Positions 46,315 to 54,430 of a DNA stretch of 64,000 nt are shown here, piece after piece (the stretch's first letter is position 1; each line of letters begins with the position of its first letter). Under the pieces are notes generated by a model. That model was not told the origin of the DNA, searched no databases, and saw nothing but the letters and a program-made list of their open reading frames with translations. Source of the stretch: Rubrivivax sp. Lineage in GTDB: Bacteria > Pseudomonadota > Gammaproteobacteria > Burkholderiales > Burkholderiaceae_C. The stretch spans positions 1 to 64,000 of the forward strand of contig JADJYX010000022.1 in assembly GCA_016719535.1 (NCBI GenBank), written 5' to 3'. The position numbers and the translations under genes were made by a program.

Positions 46315-47565
46315 ATGAGCGAGGCACCCGCGTTCAACCGCCGCCGCGGCGTGGTCGTCGCCGCCCTGGGATCGGCGCAGACGCTGGCCTGGGCCTCGTC
46401 GTATTACCTGGTGGCCCTGCTCGCGGCGCCGATGGCGCGTGAATTGAACCTCGGCACGCCCACCGTCTTTGCGGCCTTTTCTCTGGCGCTGGTGGTTTCG
46501 GCCGCCGTCGGTCCGCTGTCGGGGCGTCTGATCGACCGCTTCGGGGGGCGCCCGGTGCTGATGGCGACCAGCGGCCTGTTCGCGCTCGGCCTGCTGGCGC
46601 TGGGCCTGGCCCAGGGCCCGTGGACGCTGTTTGCGGCCTGGGCGCTGGTGGGCGTGGCGATGGGCAGCGGGCTCTACGAGGCGGCCTTTGCGGCGCTGGT
46701 GCGCCTGTATGGACAGGGCGCGCGCAACAGCATCACCGGCATCACCCTCATCGCCGGCTTTGCCAGCACGGTGGGCTGGCCGCTGACCGCCTGGCTGGAG
46801 GCCCGCTACGGCTGGCGCGGGGCCTGCTTCGCCTGGGCCGGCCTGCACCTGGTGCTGGGGCTGCCGCTCAATGCCGGGCTGCCGGCTGCCGCTGCCGCCG
46901 GGGCGCCTGACGCTCCGGCACGGGCCGATGCGCCGGCGGCCGCCCCCGCGCTGCCGGCCGCAGACCCGCTGCCGGCCGCGCAGGCGGGGCGCACGGCCGG
47001 GTTGCTGGCCTTCGTCTTTGCGGCCACCTGGTTCGTCAGCACGGCGATGGCCACGCACCTGCCCGCCTTGATGCAGGCCGCCGGCGCCAGCCTGGCGGTG
47101 GCCGTGGGCGTGGGGGCCCTGATCGGCCCGGCGCAGGTGGCGGGCCGGCTGCTCGAATTCGGCTTTCTGCGCCGCGTGCACCCGCTGCTGTCGGCGCGGC
47201 TGGCGGCCGTGATGCACCCCCTGGGCGCCGGTGCGCTGCTGCTGGCCGGGCCGGCCGTGGCGCCGCTGTTTGCGGTGATGCACGGTGCCGGCAACGGCAT
47301 CATGACCATCGCCAAGGGCACACTGCCGCTGGCGCTGTTCGGCGCCGCCGGCTATGGCGCACGCCAGGGCTGGCTGATGATGCCGGCGCGTGTGGCGCAG
47401 GCCGGGGCGCCGTTCCTGTTCGGGCTGGCCCTGGCGCATGGGCAGGCCCGGGCGCTGTGGCTGTCGGCCGGGCTGGGTGTGGCGTCGGCTCTGGCCCTGC
47501 TGCTGGTCAGCGCGCCGCCGGCTCCGCCCGCCGGCCTGCGACCGGCACAATCGAACCTGCCATGA
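46315..47565 (+). CDS. MFS transporter of the arsenic operon
   Basis: 416 residues with twelve predicted helices and a Pro/Ala-rich central loop near residue 205. The motif G-R-L-I-D-R-F-G-G-R-P near residue 73 is MFS signature A. Its place after acr3 suggests efflux of an arsenical; ArsK and ArsJ are MFS proteins in other ars operons, and ArsK is the closer idea because no GAPDH gene (ArsJ's partner) is present. Substrate not shown. Confidence 0.8.
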   Translation: MSEAPAFNRRRGVVVAALGSAQTLAWASSYYLVALLAAPMARELNLGTPTVFAAFSLALVVSAAVGPLSGRLIDRFGGRPVLMATSGLFALGLLALGLAQGPWTLFAAWALVGVAMGSGLYEAAFAALVRLYGQGARNSITGITLIAGFASTVGWPLTAWLEARYGWRGACFAWAGLHLVLGLPLNAGLPAAAAAGAPDAPARADAPAAAPALPAADPLPAAQAGRTAGLLAFVFAATWFVSTAMATHLPALMQAAGASLAVAVGVGALIGPAQVAGRLLEFGFLRRVHPLLSARLAAVMHPLGAGALLLAGPAVAPLFAVMHGAGNGIMTIAKGTLPLALFGAAGYGARQGWLMMPARVAQAGAPFLFGLALAHGQARALWLSAGLGVASALALLLVSAPPAPPAGLRPAQSNLP

Positions 47566-48134
47566 CACACCCGCGCTTCACCGATGCTTCGACCATCGCC
47601 CCGCCGGCCTGGGTCGGCAACCGCCGCCGGGCGCTGGCGGCCCTGGCGGCTGCCGGTCTGGGCGCGGTCGATGCGCGGGCCCAGACGCCGCCGCGCGACG
47701 AGGCCCGCGCCGGCCCGCTGCCGCCGCTGGGCACGCACATCGAGCTGCCGGAGCTGACGCTGCTCGACGGCAGCGTGCTGCCACCGGCCGCCACCCAGGG
47801 GCTGGTGGTGGTGCTGTACTGGTGGGCCAGCTGGTGCCCGTTCTGCGCCGTGCAGTCGCCCTTGATGGACAGGCTGCGGCAGGCACAGCATGCGCGCGGC
47901 CTGCGCCTGATCGGCCTGTCGATCGACAAGAAGCCCGAGGACGCGCTGGCCTACCTGCAAAAGCGGGGCTACGGCTTCCCGTCGGCCTGGGTCACGCCGG
48001 CCGTCGAACGCGCGTTGCCCAAGCCCAAGGGGCTGCCCGTCACCGTGGTGCTGGGGCGCGATCGGCGGGTGGTGATGAGCGAGGCCGGGCAGTTGTTCCC
48101 CGAGGATGTCGATGCGATCGCGCGCTTTCTCTGA
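47562..48134 (+). CDS. Exported TlpA-like thioredoxin-fold protein
   Basis: 190 residues, coupled to the MFS gene by ATGA. An N-terminal R-R-R-A-L-A-A-L-A-A-A-G segment ending near A-R-A-Q (residue 41) looks like a twin-arginine signal. The redox centre W-C-P-F-C is at residues 91-95, followed by cis-Pro region L-P-V-T-V-V near 160. Being co-directional in the arsenic operon, it may keep periplasmic thiols reduced or handle thiol-bound arsenic; that link is inferred. Confidence 0.82.
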   Translation: MTHPRFTDASTIAPPAWVGNRRRALAALAAAGLGAVDARAQTPPRDEARAGPLPPLGTHIELPELTLLDGSVLPPAATQGLVVVLYWWASWCPFCAVQSPLMDRLRQAQHARGLRLIGLSIDKKPEDALAYLQKRGYGFPSAWVTPAVERALPKPKGLPVTVVLGRDRRVVMSEAGQLFPEDVDAIARFL

Positions 48135-48181
48135 GCACCCCCAGGGCCGGGCTTCGCCCAGCCCGCCCCCCGCGGGGGTCA

Positions 48182-48207
48182 AGCAAAGTGGCAAAGCCAC
48201 ATTTGCT
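48182..48207. repeat. Strong extragenic hairpin between the TlpA-like and DUF2703 genes
   Basis: AGCAAAGTGGC (48182-48192) pairs with GCCAC-A-TTTGCT (48196-48207), with one bulged A and a three-base loop. A CCCCCGCGGGGG palindrome and GGGC-TT-CGCCC lie just before it. It resembles a REP-type extragenic palindrome and might attenuate transcription or stabilise the upstream mRNA. Confidence 0.55.
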
Positions 48208-48293
48208 CGAGAGCGCGGGGCCCGGGTCACCGCCGCGCCCGCGGTGCATGGCTGCGCCAGCGGCCGTCCATCCATGGGCCGCGAGGAGCCTGC

Positions 48294-48734
48294 ATGAAGC
48301 CCCTGTCGATCGTCTGGAAGCGCCTGGTCACCGAGGGCCAGACCTGCCCACGCTGCGGGTCGACGCAGCACAACGTGAGCGCCGCCGTCGCCACGCTCGA
48401 ATCGGTGCTGGGGCCGCTGGGCATCCAGCCGGTGCTGCACACCGAGGCCATCGACGCCGCCGCCTTTCGCGCCGCACCGGCCGAGTCCAACCGCATCTGG
48501 ATCGACGGCCAGCCGATGGAGGCGTGGCTGGGCGCCAGCGCCGGCAACAGCCCCTGTTGCGAGGTCTGCGGCGACCTGCCCTGCCGCACGATGGAGCTCG
48601 ACGGCCACACCTACGAGGCCATCCCCGAGGAGCTGATCGTCAAGGCCGCGATGATCGCCGCCGCGCGACGGATCGGCCCGCAGGCGTCGGCGCCTGCGTC
48701 CTCGTGCTGCCCGACGTCATGCGGCTGCCGGTGA
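48294..48734 (+). CDS. DUF2703-family Cys-rich protein
   Basis: 146 residues. C-P-R-C is at residues 18-21, C-C-E-V-C-G-D-L-P-C near 88-97, and C-C-P-T-S-C-G-C at the C-terminus, eleven Cys in all. The centre (T-L-E-S-V-L-G-P-L-G, then I-W-I-D-G-Q-P-M-E) resembles a thioredoxin-like fold that lost its usual active site. DUF2703 genes occur near ars genes, but no function is established to my knowledge. Metalloid or metal binding is inferred from Cys density and context. Confidence 0.75.
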   Translation: MKPLSIVWKRLVTEGQTCPRCGSTQHNVSAAVATLESVLGPLGIQPVLHTEAIDAAAFRAAPAESNRIWIDGQPMEAWLGASAGNSPCCEVCGDLPCRTMELDGHTYEAIPEELIVKAAMIAAARRIGPQASAPASSCCPTSCGCR

Positions 48735-48783
48735 CCGCGCTGCGGCGCCGGTGGCCCGACCGGCGCGCGCACTGGCCACACGC

Positions 48784-50235
48784 ATGAACGCGTTCCTGCG
48801 CCTGATCGAGGGCGGCGCCGGCAACCTGGCGGCCTACCTGGCCGCGCATGTGCTGCTGTGCCTGCTGCCGGCCTTCTTCATCGCCGGCGCGATGGCGGCG
48901 CTGATCCCCAAGGCCAGCATCACGCGCTGGCTGGGGCGCAGCGCGCCGCACCACGTGTCGTATCCGGCCGCGGCCGCCGCGGGCTCGTTGCTGGCCGTGT
49001 GCTCTTGCACCATCGTGCCGCTGTTCGCCGGCATCTACAAGAAAGGTGCCGGGCTCGGACCGGCCATCACCTTCCTCTTCTTTGCGCCGGCCGGCAACGT
49101 GATGGCGCTGGCCTATACCGGCAGCATCCTCGGCGCCGAGTTTGCGTTCGCGCGCTTCGTGCTGTGCCTGCTGTTCGGCATCGGCATCGGCTTGCTGATG
49201 GCGCTGATCTTCTGGCGCGACGACGCCCGTCACGACGCACTGACCGACACCGCCTTTGCCGAACGGGCGCGCATCGGCGGGGCGGCGCTGGGCCTGCTGC
49301 TGTCGCTGGTGGCGGTGCTGATCGCCGGCACGCTCAAGCTGTCGCTGCTGAATGCCAGCGTCGTCTCGGTCACGCTGCCGCTGCCCGGTGCCGAAGCCTG
49401 GCAGGCCACGCTGCTGCGCTGGGTGCCCTTCGATGCCGCCAAGGGCGAGGAGGGCGTCAGCGTGCAGGGCTCGCTGCTCATCGTGCTGCTGCTGGCGATC
49501 GCGCTCACCGCCTGGAAGGGCCTGGAGAATATCGTCGAGGGCGCCAACCGCTGGACCTGGCTCACGCTGGGCCTGGCCGCGGCCACGCTGCTGGTGGCGG
49601 CGATGCGGCTGACGCCGCACAGCGGGGGGCTGGATGTCGCGTTCACCGGCCGCGTGCTGGCCGTGGGCGCGGCGCTGTGGGCCGTGCTGCACCATGCGCG
49701 GCGGCTGGACGCCGATGCCTGGCGCGCCTGGCTGTGGGAGTCGTGGCGCTTCGTCAAGCAGATCTTCGTGCTGCTCGTGGTCGGCGTCTTCGTCGTGGGC
49801 ATGGTGCGGCAACTCATCCAGCCGGCGTGGATCCAGAACCTGGCCGGGCGCAACGACCTGATGGCCAATGCGGTGGCGGTGGTCTTCGGCGTCTTCATGT
49901 ACTTCCCGACGCTGGTCGAGGTGCCGGTGGCGCGCATGTTCCTCGACCTGGGCATGCACCCCGGGCCGCTGCTGGCCTACCTGATGGCCGACCCGGAACT
50001 GAGCCTGCAGAGCATCCTGATGGTGGCGGCCGTCATCGGCCGGCCCAAGACGGCCGCCTATGTCGGCCTGGTGGCGATCTTCAGCGTCGTCGCCGGCCTG
50101 CTCTACGGCGCCTGGGTGGACGGCGTCAACGCGGGCTGGGTCGCGGCCGGCCTGCTGGCCTTTCTGGGCGCACTCGCCGCTCTGATGGCCTGGATGATGG
50201 CGCGCCGGCGGCGCCCGGCCCCGACGCAGGTGTGA
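48784..50235 (+). CDS. ArsP/UPF0718-family permease
   Basis: 483 residues from the ATG at 48784, with about ten helices. The first half contains C-S-C-T-I-V-P-L-F-A-G-I-Y-K-K-G-A-G-L (Cys73, Cys75), and the second half N-A-V-A-V-V-F-G-V-F-M-Y-F-P-T-L, the duplicated motifs of this permease family. ArsP members export trivalent organoarsenicals. Next to an ArsI-like gene this substrate class is plausible but unproven. Confidence 0.82.
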   Translation: MNAFLRLIEGGAGNLAAYLAAHVLLCLLPAFFIAGAMAALIPKASITRWLGRSAPHHVSYPAAAAAGSLLAVCSCTIVPLFAGIYKKGAGLGPAITFLFFAPAGNVMALAYTGSILGAEFAFARFVLCLLFGIGIGLLMALIFWRDDARHDALTDTAFAERARIGGAALGLLLSLVAVLIAGTLKLSLLNASVVSVTLPLPGAEAWQATLLRWVPFDAAKGEEGVSVQGSLLIVLLLAIALTAWKGLENIVEGANRWTWLTLGLAAATLLVAAMRLTPHSGGLDVAFTGRVLAVGAALWAVLHHARRLDADAWRAWLWESWRFVKQIFVLLVVGVFVVGMVRQLIQPAWIQNLAGRNDLMANAVAVVFGVFMYFPTLVEVPVARMFLDLGMHPGPLLAYLMADPELSLQSILMVAAVIGRPKTAAYVGLVAIFSVVAGLLYGAWVDGVNAGWVAAGLLAFLGALAALMAWMMARRRRPAPTQV

Positions 50236-50259
50236 CCGCACACGACAAGGAGAACGACG

Positions 50260-50496
50260 ATGAAGACCGTGAAGATCCTGGGCTCCGGCTGCGCCAACTG
50301 CCGCAAGCTCGAGGCGGTGGCACGCGAGGCCGCCAGCAGCGCCGGCATCGCGGCCGAATTCCTGAAGATCACCGACATGGACGCCATCCTGGCCTACGAC
50401 CTGATGTCGACACCGGGGCTGGTGATCGACGAGAAACTGGTCAGCAGCGGGCGCATCCCCACACAGGCCGAGGTGCGGCAGTGGCTGGCGGCGTGA
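50260..50496 (+). CDS. Minimal thioredoxin-like redox protein (permease-associated)
   Basis: 78 residues, with AAGGAG before the ATG. The redox motif C-A-N-C is at residues 11-14, and the cis-Pro region S-T-P-G-L-V-I is at 51-57. These tiny redox-active disulfide proteins are commonly encoded right after UPF0718/ArsP permeases, so it probably works with the permease, perhaps reducing the substrate or the permease's C-x-C pair. Last gene of the arsenic island; it converges on folA. Confidence 0.85.
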   Translation: MKTVKILGSGCANCRKLEAVAREAASSAGIAAEFLKITDMDAILAYDLMSTPGLVIDEKLVSSGRIPTQAEVRQWLAA

Positions 50497-50506
50497 TCAC
50501 CATGGG

Positions 50507-51025
50507 CTACGACGCGGCGGGCAAACGCCGCCGGTAGCTGACGAAGCTGTAGCCGAAGTCATTGGGCGGCAGCGCCTGGTGGCGCTCGCGCGCCACCTCG
50601 TCGAAGGCCGCGCGCGGCCAGTCGGGGAAGCGGCTGTCGCCGTCGAAGTCGCGCTCGATCTCGGTCAGCAGCAGTTCGTCGGCACGCGGCAGCGCCAGCG
50701 CATAGACCTGGGCACCGCCGATGACGAAGACGCGCGGCGCATCGGCCACGCGCGCCAGCGCTTCGTCCAGCGTGGCCACCCCCTCGGCGCCGGGTGCCTG
50801 CCAGCCGGCCCGGCGCGTCAGCACCAGGTTGCGGCGGCCGGGCAGCGGGCGGAAGCGCGCGGGCAGCGAGTCCCAGGTGGCGCGGCCCATGACCACCGGC
50901 GCGCCCATCGTCACGGCGCGGAAATGCTTCTGGTCCTCGGGCAGCCGCCAGACGAGGTCGTTGCCGTGGCCGATGACGCCGTTGCGCGCCACCGCGGCGA
51001 TCAGCGTGACGACGGGCCGGGGCAT
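50507..51025 (-). CDS. folA: Dihydrofolate reductase
   Basis: 172 residues. L-I-A-A-V-A-R-N-G-V-I-G, D-L-V-W-R-L-P-E-D near residue 23, V-V-M-G-R-A-T-W near 43 and V-F-V-I-G-G-A-Q-V-Y near 95 are diagnostic. It regenerates tetrahydrofolate used by ThyA, whose gene ends four bases upstream. Confidence 0.96.
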   Translation of the reverse strand: MPRPVVTLIAAVARNGVIGHGNDLVWRLPEDQKHFRAVTMGAPVVMGRATWDSLPARFRPLPGRRNLVLTRRAGWQAPGAEGVATLDEALARVADAPRVFVIGGAQVYALALPRADELLLTEIERDFDGDSRFPDWPRAAFDEVARERHQALPPNDFGYSFVSYRRRLPAAS

Positions 51026-51029
51026 GCCG

Positions 51030-51878
51030 CTACACCGCCACCGGTGCCTTGATCACCGGGTGGTGCTGGTAGTCCTGCACCTCGAAGTCCTCGTACTGGT
51101 AGTCGAAGATCGACGGCGGCCGGCGCTTGAGCTCGAGCACCGGGTAGGGGTAGGGCTGGCGCGCCAGCTGCGTGCGCACCTGCTCCTCGTGGTTGCTGTA
51201 GATGTGGCAGTCGCCGCCGGTCCAGATGAAGTCGCCCACGTCCAGGTCGCACTGCTGGGCCAGCATGTGCGTCAGCAGCGCATAGCTGGCGATGTTGAAG
51301 GGCACGCCGAGGAAGATGTCGGCGCTGCGCTGGTAGAGCTGGCAGCTGAGCCGGCTGCGGGCCGACGGCGAGCCGCCGGGCGCGACGTAGAACTGGAAGA
51401 ACGCGTGGCAGGGCATCAGCGCCATCTGCGGCAGGTCGGCCACGTTCCAGGCACTGACGATGATGCGGCGGCTGTCGGGGTTGGTCTTCAGCTGCTCGAC
51501 CACCTGCGCGATCTGGTCGATGTGGCCGCCGTCGGGGGTGGGCCAGCTGCGCCACTGCACGCCGTAGACCGGGCCGAGGTCGCCGTCGGGGCCGGCCCAT
51601 TCGTCCCAGATCGTGCAGCCGCGCTCCTGCAGCCAGTTGACGTTGCGCCCGCCCTGCAGGAACCACAGCAGCTCGACGATGATGGCCTTCAGGAAGACCT
51701 TCTTGGTGGTGACGAGCGGAAAGCCTTCGTTGAGGTCGAAGCGCATCTGGTGGCCGAAGACGCTCTTCGTGCCGGTGCCGGTGCGGTCGCCCTTGGCCAC
51801 GCCATGCTCGAAGACATGGCGCATGAAGTCTTCGTACTGGCTGCGCACGGGACGGGTGGCGGGCAGGGAAGGGCTCAC
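51030..51878 (-). CDS. thyA: Thymidylate synthase
   Basis: 282 residues from a GTG at 51878. It methylates dUMP to dTMP. D-R-T-G-T-G near residue 31, R-R-I-I-V-S-A-W-N near 137, catalytic Cys in M-P-C-H-A-F-F-Q-F near 157, and G-D-C-H-I-Y-S-N near 212 are intact. Located one base after the ccdB stop, so it could be co-transcribed with the toxin-antitoxin pair. Confidence 0.96.
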   Translation of the reverse strand: MSPSLPATRPVRSQYEDFMRHVFEHGVAKGDRTGTGTKSVFGHQMRFDLNEGFPLVTTKKVFLKAIIVELLWFLQGGRNVNWLQERGCTIWDEWAGPDGDLGPVYGVQWRSWPTPDGGHIDQIAQVVEQLKTNPDSRRIIVSAWNVADLPQMALMPCHAFFQFYVAPGGSPSARSRLSCQLYQRSADIFLGVPFNIASYALLTHMLAQQCDLDVGDFIWTGGDCHIYSNHEEQVRTQLARQPYPYPVLELKRRPPSIFDYQYEDFEVQDYQHHPVIKAPVAV

Positions 51879-51879
51879 G

Positions 51880-52194
51880 TCAGAAGGATCCGAAGAGGGT
51901 GTCGAGCGCAGCCTGCACGTCGGCGCGGGCATCGCGCAGCTGGGCCACGGGCTTGCGCAGTTCCGAGGTCGGCACCGCGCCGATGGCGGCGGTGTCGAGC
52001 ACGACGCGGTCGTCGCCGACGCTGACCAGCGGGTGCAGGTCGCGGGCGCGCGGGCCGAAGGCCGACTCGCGCCGCAGCGGGATCACCACGCGCGTCTGCA
52101 GGCCGCTGATGTAGTCGTTCTGCACATCGAGGAAATAGGGCGTGAAGCGGCGCTCCGCGCTGTCGGGGTTGAGGTAGACCTCGAAGCGCGCCAT
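51880..52194 (-). CDS. ccdB: CcdB-type toxin
   Basis: 104 residues, the usual CcdB length. M-A-R-F-E-V-Y-L-N near the start, Y-F-L-D-V-Q-N-D near residue 20, R-V-V-I-P-L near 35 and the C-terminal A-L-D-T-L-F-G-S-F agree with CcdB, whose final Trp-Gly-Ile (here F-G-S-F) contacts DNA gyrase. The start overlaps the ccdA stop by one base. Chromosomal copies often act as stress regulators or are silent. Confidence 0.9.
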   Translation of the reverse strand: MARFEVYLNPDSAERRFTPYFLDVQNDYISGLQTRVVIPLRRESAFGPRARDLHPLVSVGDDRVVLDTAAIGAVPTSELRKPVAQLRDARADVQAALDTLFGSF

Positions 52195-52445
52195 CAGCGC
52201 TCCTTCATGAACGTCCGGTAGCGCGCCAGCGGCAGGCCTTCGCGCGCGATGCGGGCGTTGTAGTGCTCGATGGCTTCCTTGTTCTCCTCGTTCCAGCGCT
52301 CCCAGTAGCGGCGCTGCACCTCCTGCGCCAGCAGGGCATCGACCGTGGCCGAGACATTCATGCCGAGTTCACGGGCCATGTCCAGCACTGCCGAGTTCAG
52401 GCTCAGGTTGGTGGCGCGCCTGGGCGCATCGTCGATCCGACGCAT
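52194..52445 (-). CDS. ccdA: CcdA-type antitoxin
   Basis: 83 residues, with GGAG upstream. An N-terminal ribbon-helix-helix type DNA-binding region (A-T-N-L-S-L-N-S-A-V-L-D-M-A-R-E-L-G) and a charged C-terminal toxin-binding helix (W-E-R-W-N-E-E-N-K-E-A-I-E) match CcdA. First gene of the pair; it should neutralise CcdB and repress the operon. Confidence 0.9.
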   Translation of the reverse strand: MRRIDDAPRRATNLSLNSAVLDMARELGMNVSATVDALLAQEVQRRYWERWNEENKEAIEHYNARIAREGLPLARYRTFMKER

Positions 52446-52462
52446 GGTGGAACTCCATTTAA

Positions 52463-52472
52463 CATGCGCATG
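52463..52472. promoter_or_regulatory. Palindrome upstream of ccdA, possible autoregulatory operator
   Basis: CATGCGCATG is a perfect 10-base palindrome 18 bases before the ccdA start, next to the only AT-rich patch in the 29-base gap. On the minus strand TTAAAT follows it and could be a -10. CcdA/CcdB complexes usually bind such a site. Confidence 0.4.
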
Positions 52473-52474
52473 AA

Positions 52475-54286
52475 TTATGCCTGTTCGAACTGCATCGCCG
52501 CCAACCTCGCATACAGGCCGCCGCGCGCCACCAGCTCGGCGTGCGTGCCCTGGTCGACGATGCGGCCACCGTCCAGCACCACGATGCGGTCGGCGCGCAG
52601 CACGGTGGCCAGGCGGTGGGCGATGACGAGCGTGGTGCGGTCCTTCATGGCCGCCTCCAGCGCCGCCTGCACCATGCGCTCGCTCTCGGCGTCGAGCGCG
52701 CTGGTGGCCTCGTCCAGCAGCAGCAGCGGCGGGTTCTTCAGCATCGCGCGCGCGATGCTGATGCGCTGGCGCTGGCCGCCCGACAGCCGCACGCCGCGTT
52801 CGCCGAGGAAGGTGCGGTAGCCCTCGGGCAGCGCGCTGATGAAGTCGTGCGCATACGCGGCCCTGGCGGCGGCGATGACCTCGTCGTCGCTGGCCTCGGG
52901 GCGGCCGTAGCGGATATTTTCCAGCGCGCTGGTCGAGAAGACCGTGCTGTCCTGCGGCACGATGCCGATGCGGCCGCGCAGTGCGGCCAGCGCGGCCTCG
53001 CGCACCGGCACGCCGTCGATGCTGACCGTGCCCTGCTGCGCGTCGTAGAAGCGCAGCAGCAGCTGCAGCACCGTGCTCTTGCCGGCGCCGCTGGGGCCGA
53101 CCAGGGCCACCGTCTCGCCCGGGCGCACGTCGAGGCTGAAATCCGCCAGCGCCGCCGTCTGCGGGCGCGACGGGTAGTGGAAGCCGACATGCTCGAAGCG
53201 CAGCGCCGAGCCGCCGGCTGTTGCCGGCAGCGCACGCGGCCGCGGCGGGTCCGCCACCGGCGACTGGGCCGCCAGCAGCTCCATCAGCCGCTCGGTGGCG
53301 CCGGCGGCGCGCAGCAGGTCGCCATAGACCTCGGACAGCACCGCCACCGAACTGACGAGGATGATCACGAAGACCACCGTCTGCCCCAGGTGGCCGGCGC
53401 TGATGTCGCCGCGCAGCACCGCCTGCGTGCCCTGGTACAGGCCCCACAGCAGCGCGCCGAAGGTGGCGGTGATGATGAAGCCGACCAGTGCGGCGCGCAC
53501 GCGGGTGCGCTTCTTCGCGGTGTCGAAGGCGCTCTCGGTGCTGGCGTCGAAGCGGGCCGCCTCGCGCCGCTCCTGCACGTAGCCCTGCACCACGGGGATG
53601 GCATTCAGCACCTCGGCGGCGATGGCGCTGGAATCGGCCACGCGGTCCTGGCTGGCGCGGCTGAGCTTGCGCACGCGGCGCCCGAAATACAGGCTCGGCA
53701 GCACCACCAGCACCAGGATGCCCAGCACCTGCGTCATCACGTAGGGGTTGGTGACCACCAGCGCCAGCAGCGCGCCGATGCCCATCACGGCGTTGCGCAG
53801 GCCCATGCTCAGGCTGCTGCCGACCACCGTCTGCACCAGCGTGGTGTCGGTCGTCAGCCGCGACAGCACCTCGCCGGTCTGCGTGGTCTCGAAGAATTCC
53901 GGGCTTTGCCGCACCACATGGCGGTAGACGGCATTGCGCAGGTCGGCGGTGATGCGCTCGCCGAGCCAGGTCACCATGTAGAAGCGCAGGGCCGAAAACA
54001 GGCCGAGCGCGGCGCCGACGCCGAACAGCGCCAGGAAGTGCCCGCGCAGCGCCATCACGCGCTCGCCGGGGTCGGCGGCGACCAGGCCCTGGTCGATGAG
54101 CGCCTTCAGCGCAACCGGAAAGGCCAGCGTCGTCACCGCCGCCAGCACGAGAAACAGCACGGCCAGCGCGATGCGGCCGCGGTAGGGGCGGATGAAGGGC
54201 AGCAGGCCGCCGAGCGCACGCACCGGGCGCTTGTCCTGGCTGCGGTCGGAAGGCCGGGCGGGAGCCGTCAGGGCAGGGGAATCCAT
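52475..54286 (-). CDS. MsbA-like ABC exporter (fused membrane and ATPase domains)
   Basis: 603 residues from the ATG at 54286. Six helices lie in residues 35-330. The ATPase domain has Walker A G-P-S-G-A-G-K-S near 400, signature L-S-G-G-Q-R-Q-R near 503 and Walker B L-L-L-L-D-E-A-T-S-A near 525. It is a homodimeric exporter half-transporter of the lipid/drug group; lipid A flipping versus drug export cannot be told apart by eye. Ends 29 bases before ccdA. Confidence 0.9.
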   Translation of the reverse strand: MDSPALTAPARPSDRSQDKRPVRALGGLLPFIRPYRGRIALAVLFLVLAAVTTLAFPVALKALIDQGLVAADPGERVMALRGHFLALFGVGAALGLFSALRFYMVTWLGERITADLRNAVYRHVVRQSPEFFETTQTGEVLSRLTTDTTLVQTVVGSSLSMGLRNAVMGIGALLALVVTNPYVMTQVLGILVLVVLPSLYFGRRVRKLSRASQDRVADSSAIAAEVLNAIPVVQGYVQERREAARFDASTESAFDTAKKRTRVRAALVGFIITATFGALLWGLYQGTQAVLRGDISAGHLGQTVVFVIILVSSVAVLSEVYGDLLRAAGATERLMELLAAQSPVADPPRPRALPATAGGSALRFEHVGFHYPSRPQTAALADFSLDVRPGETVALVGPSGAGKSTVLQLLLRFYDAQQGTVSIDGVPVREAALAALRGRIGIVPQDSTVFSTSALENIRYGRPEASDDEVIAAARAAYAHDFISALPEGYRTFLGERGVRLSGGQRQRISIARAMLKNPPLLLLDEATSALDAESERMVQAALEAAMKDRTTLVIAHRLATVLRADRIVVLDGGRIVDQGTHAELVARGGLYARLAAMQFEQA

Positions 54287-54430
54287 GCCCCGAGTGTAGG
54301 CAGCCCGCTGCCGCTGCCCCCGCAAGGGGCCGGATGACCCACCGGGGCCGCCGCGCGCCACCCCGCATTCGAGGCGCTACTCAAGACCGGTCCGGATGTG
54401 GTCGAATAGGGTCCATCCACAGTCCTCGCC

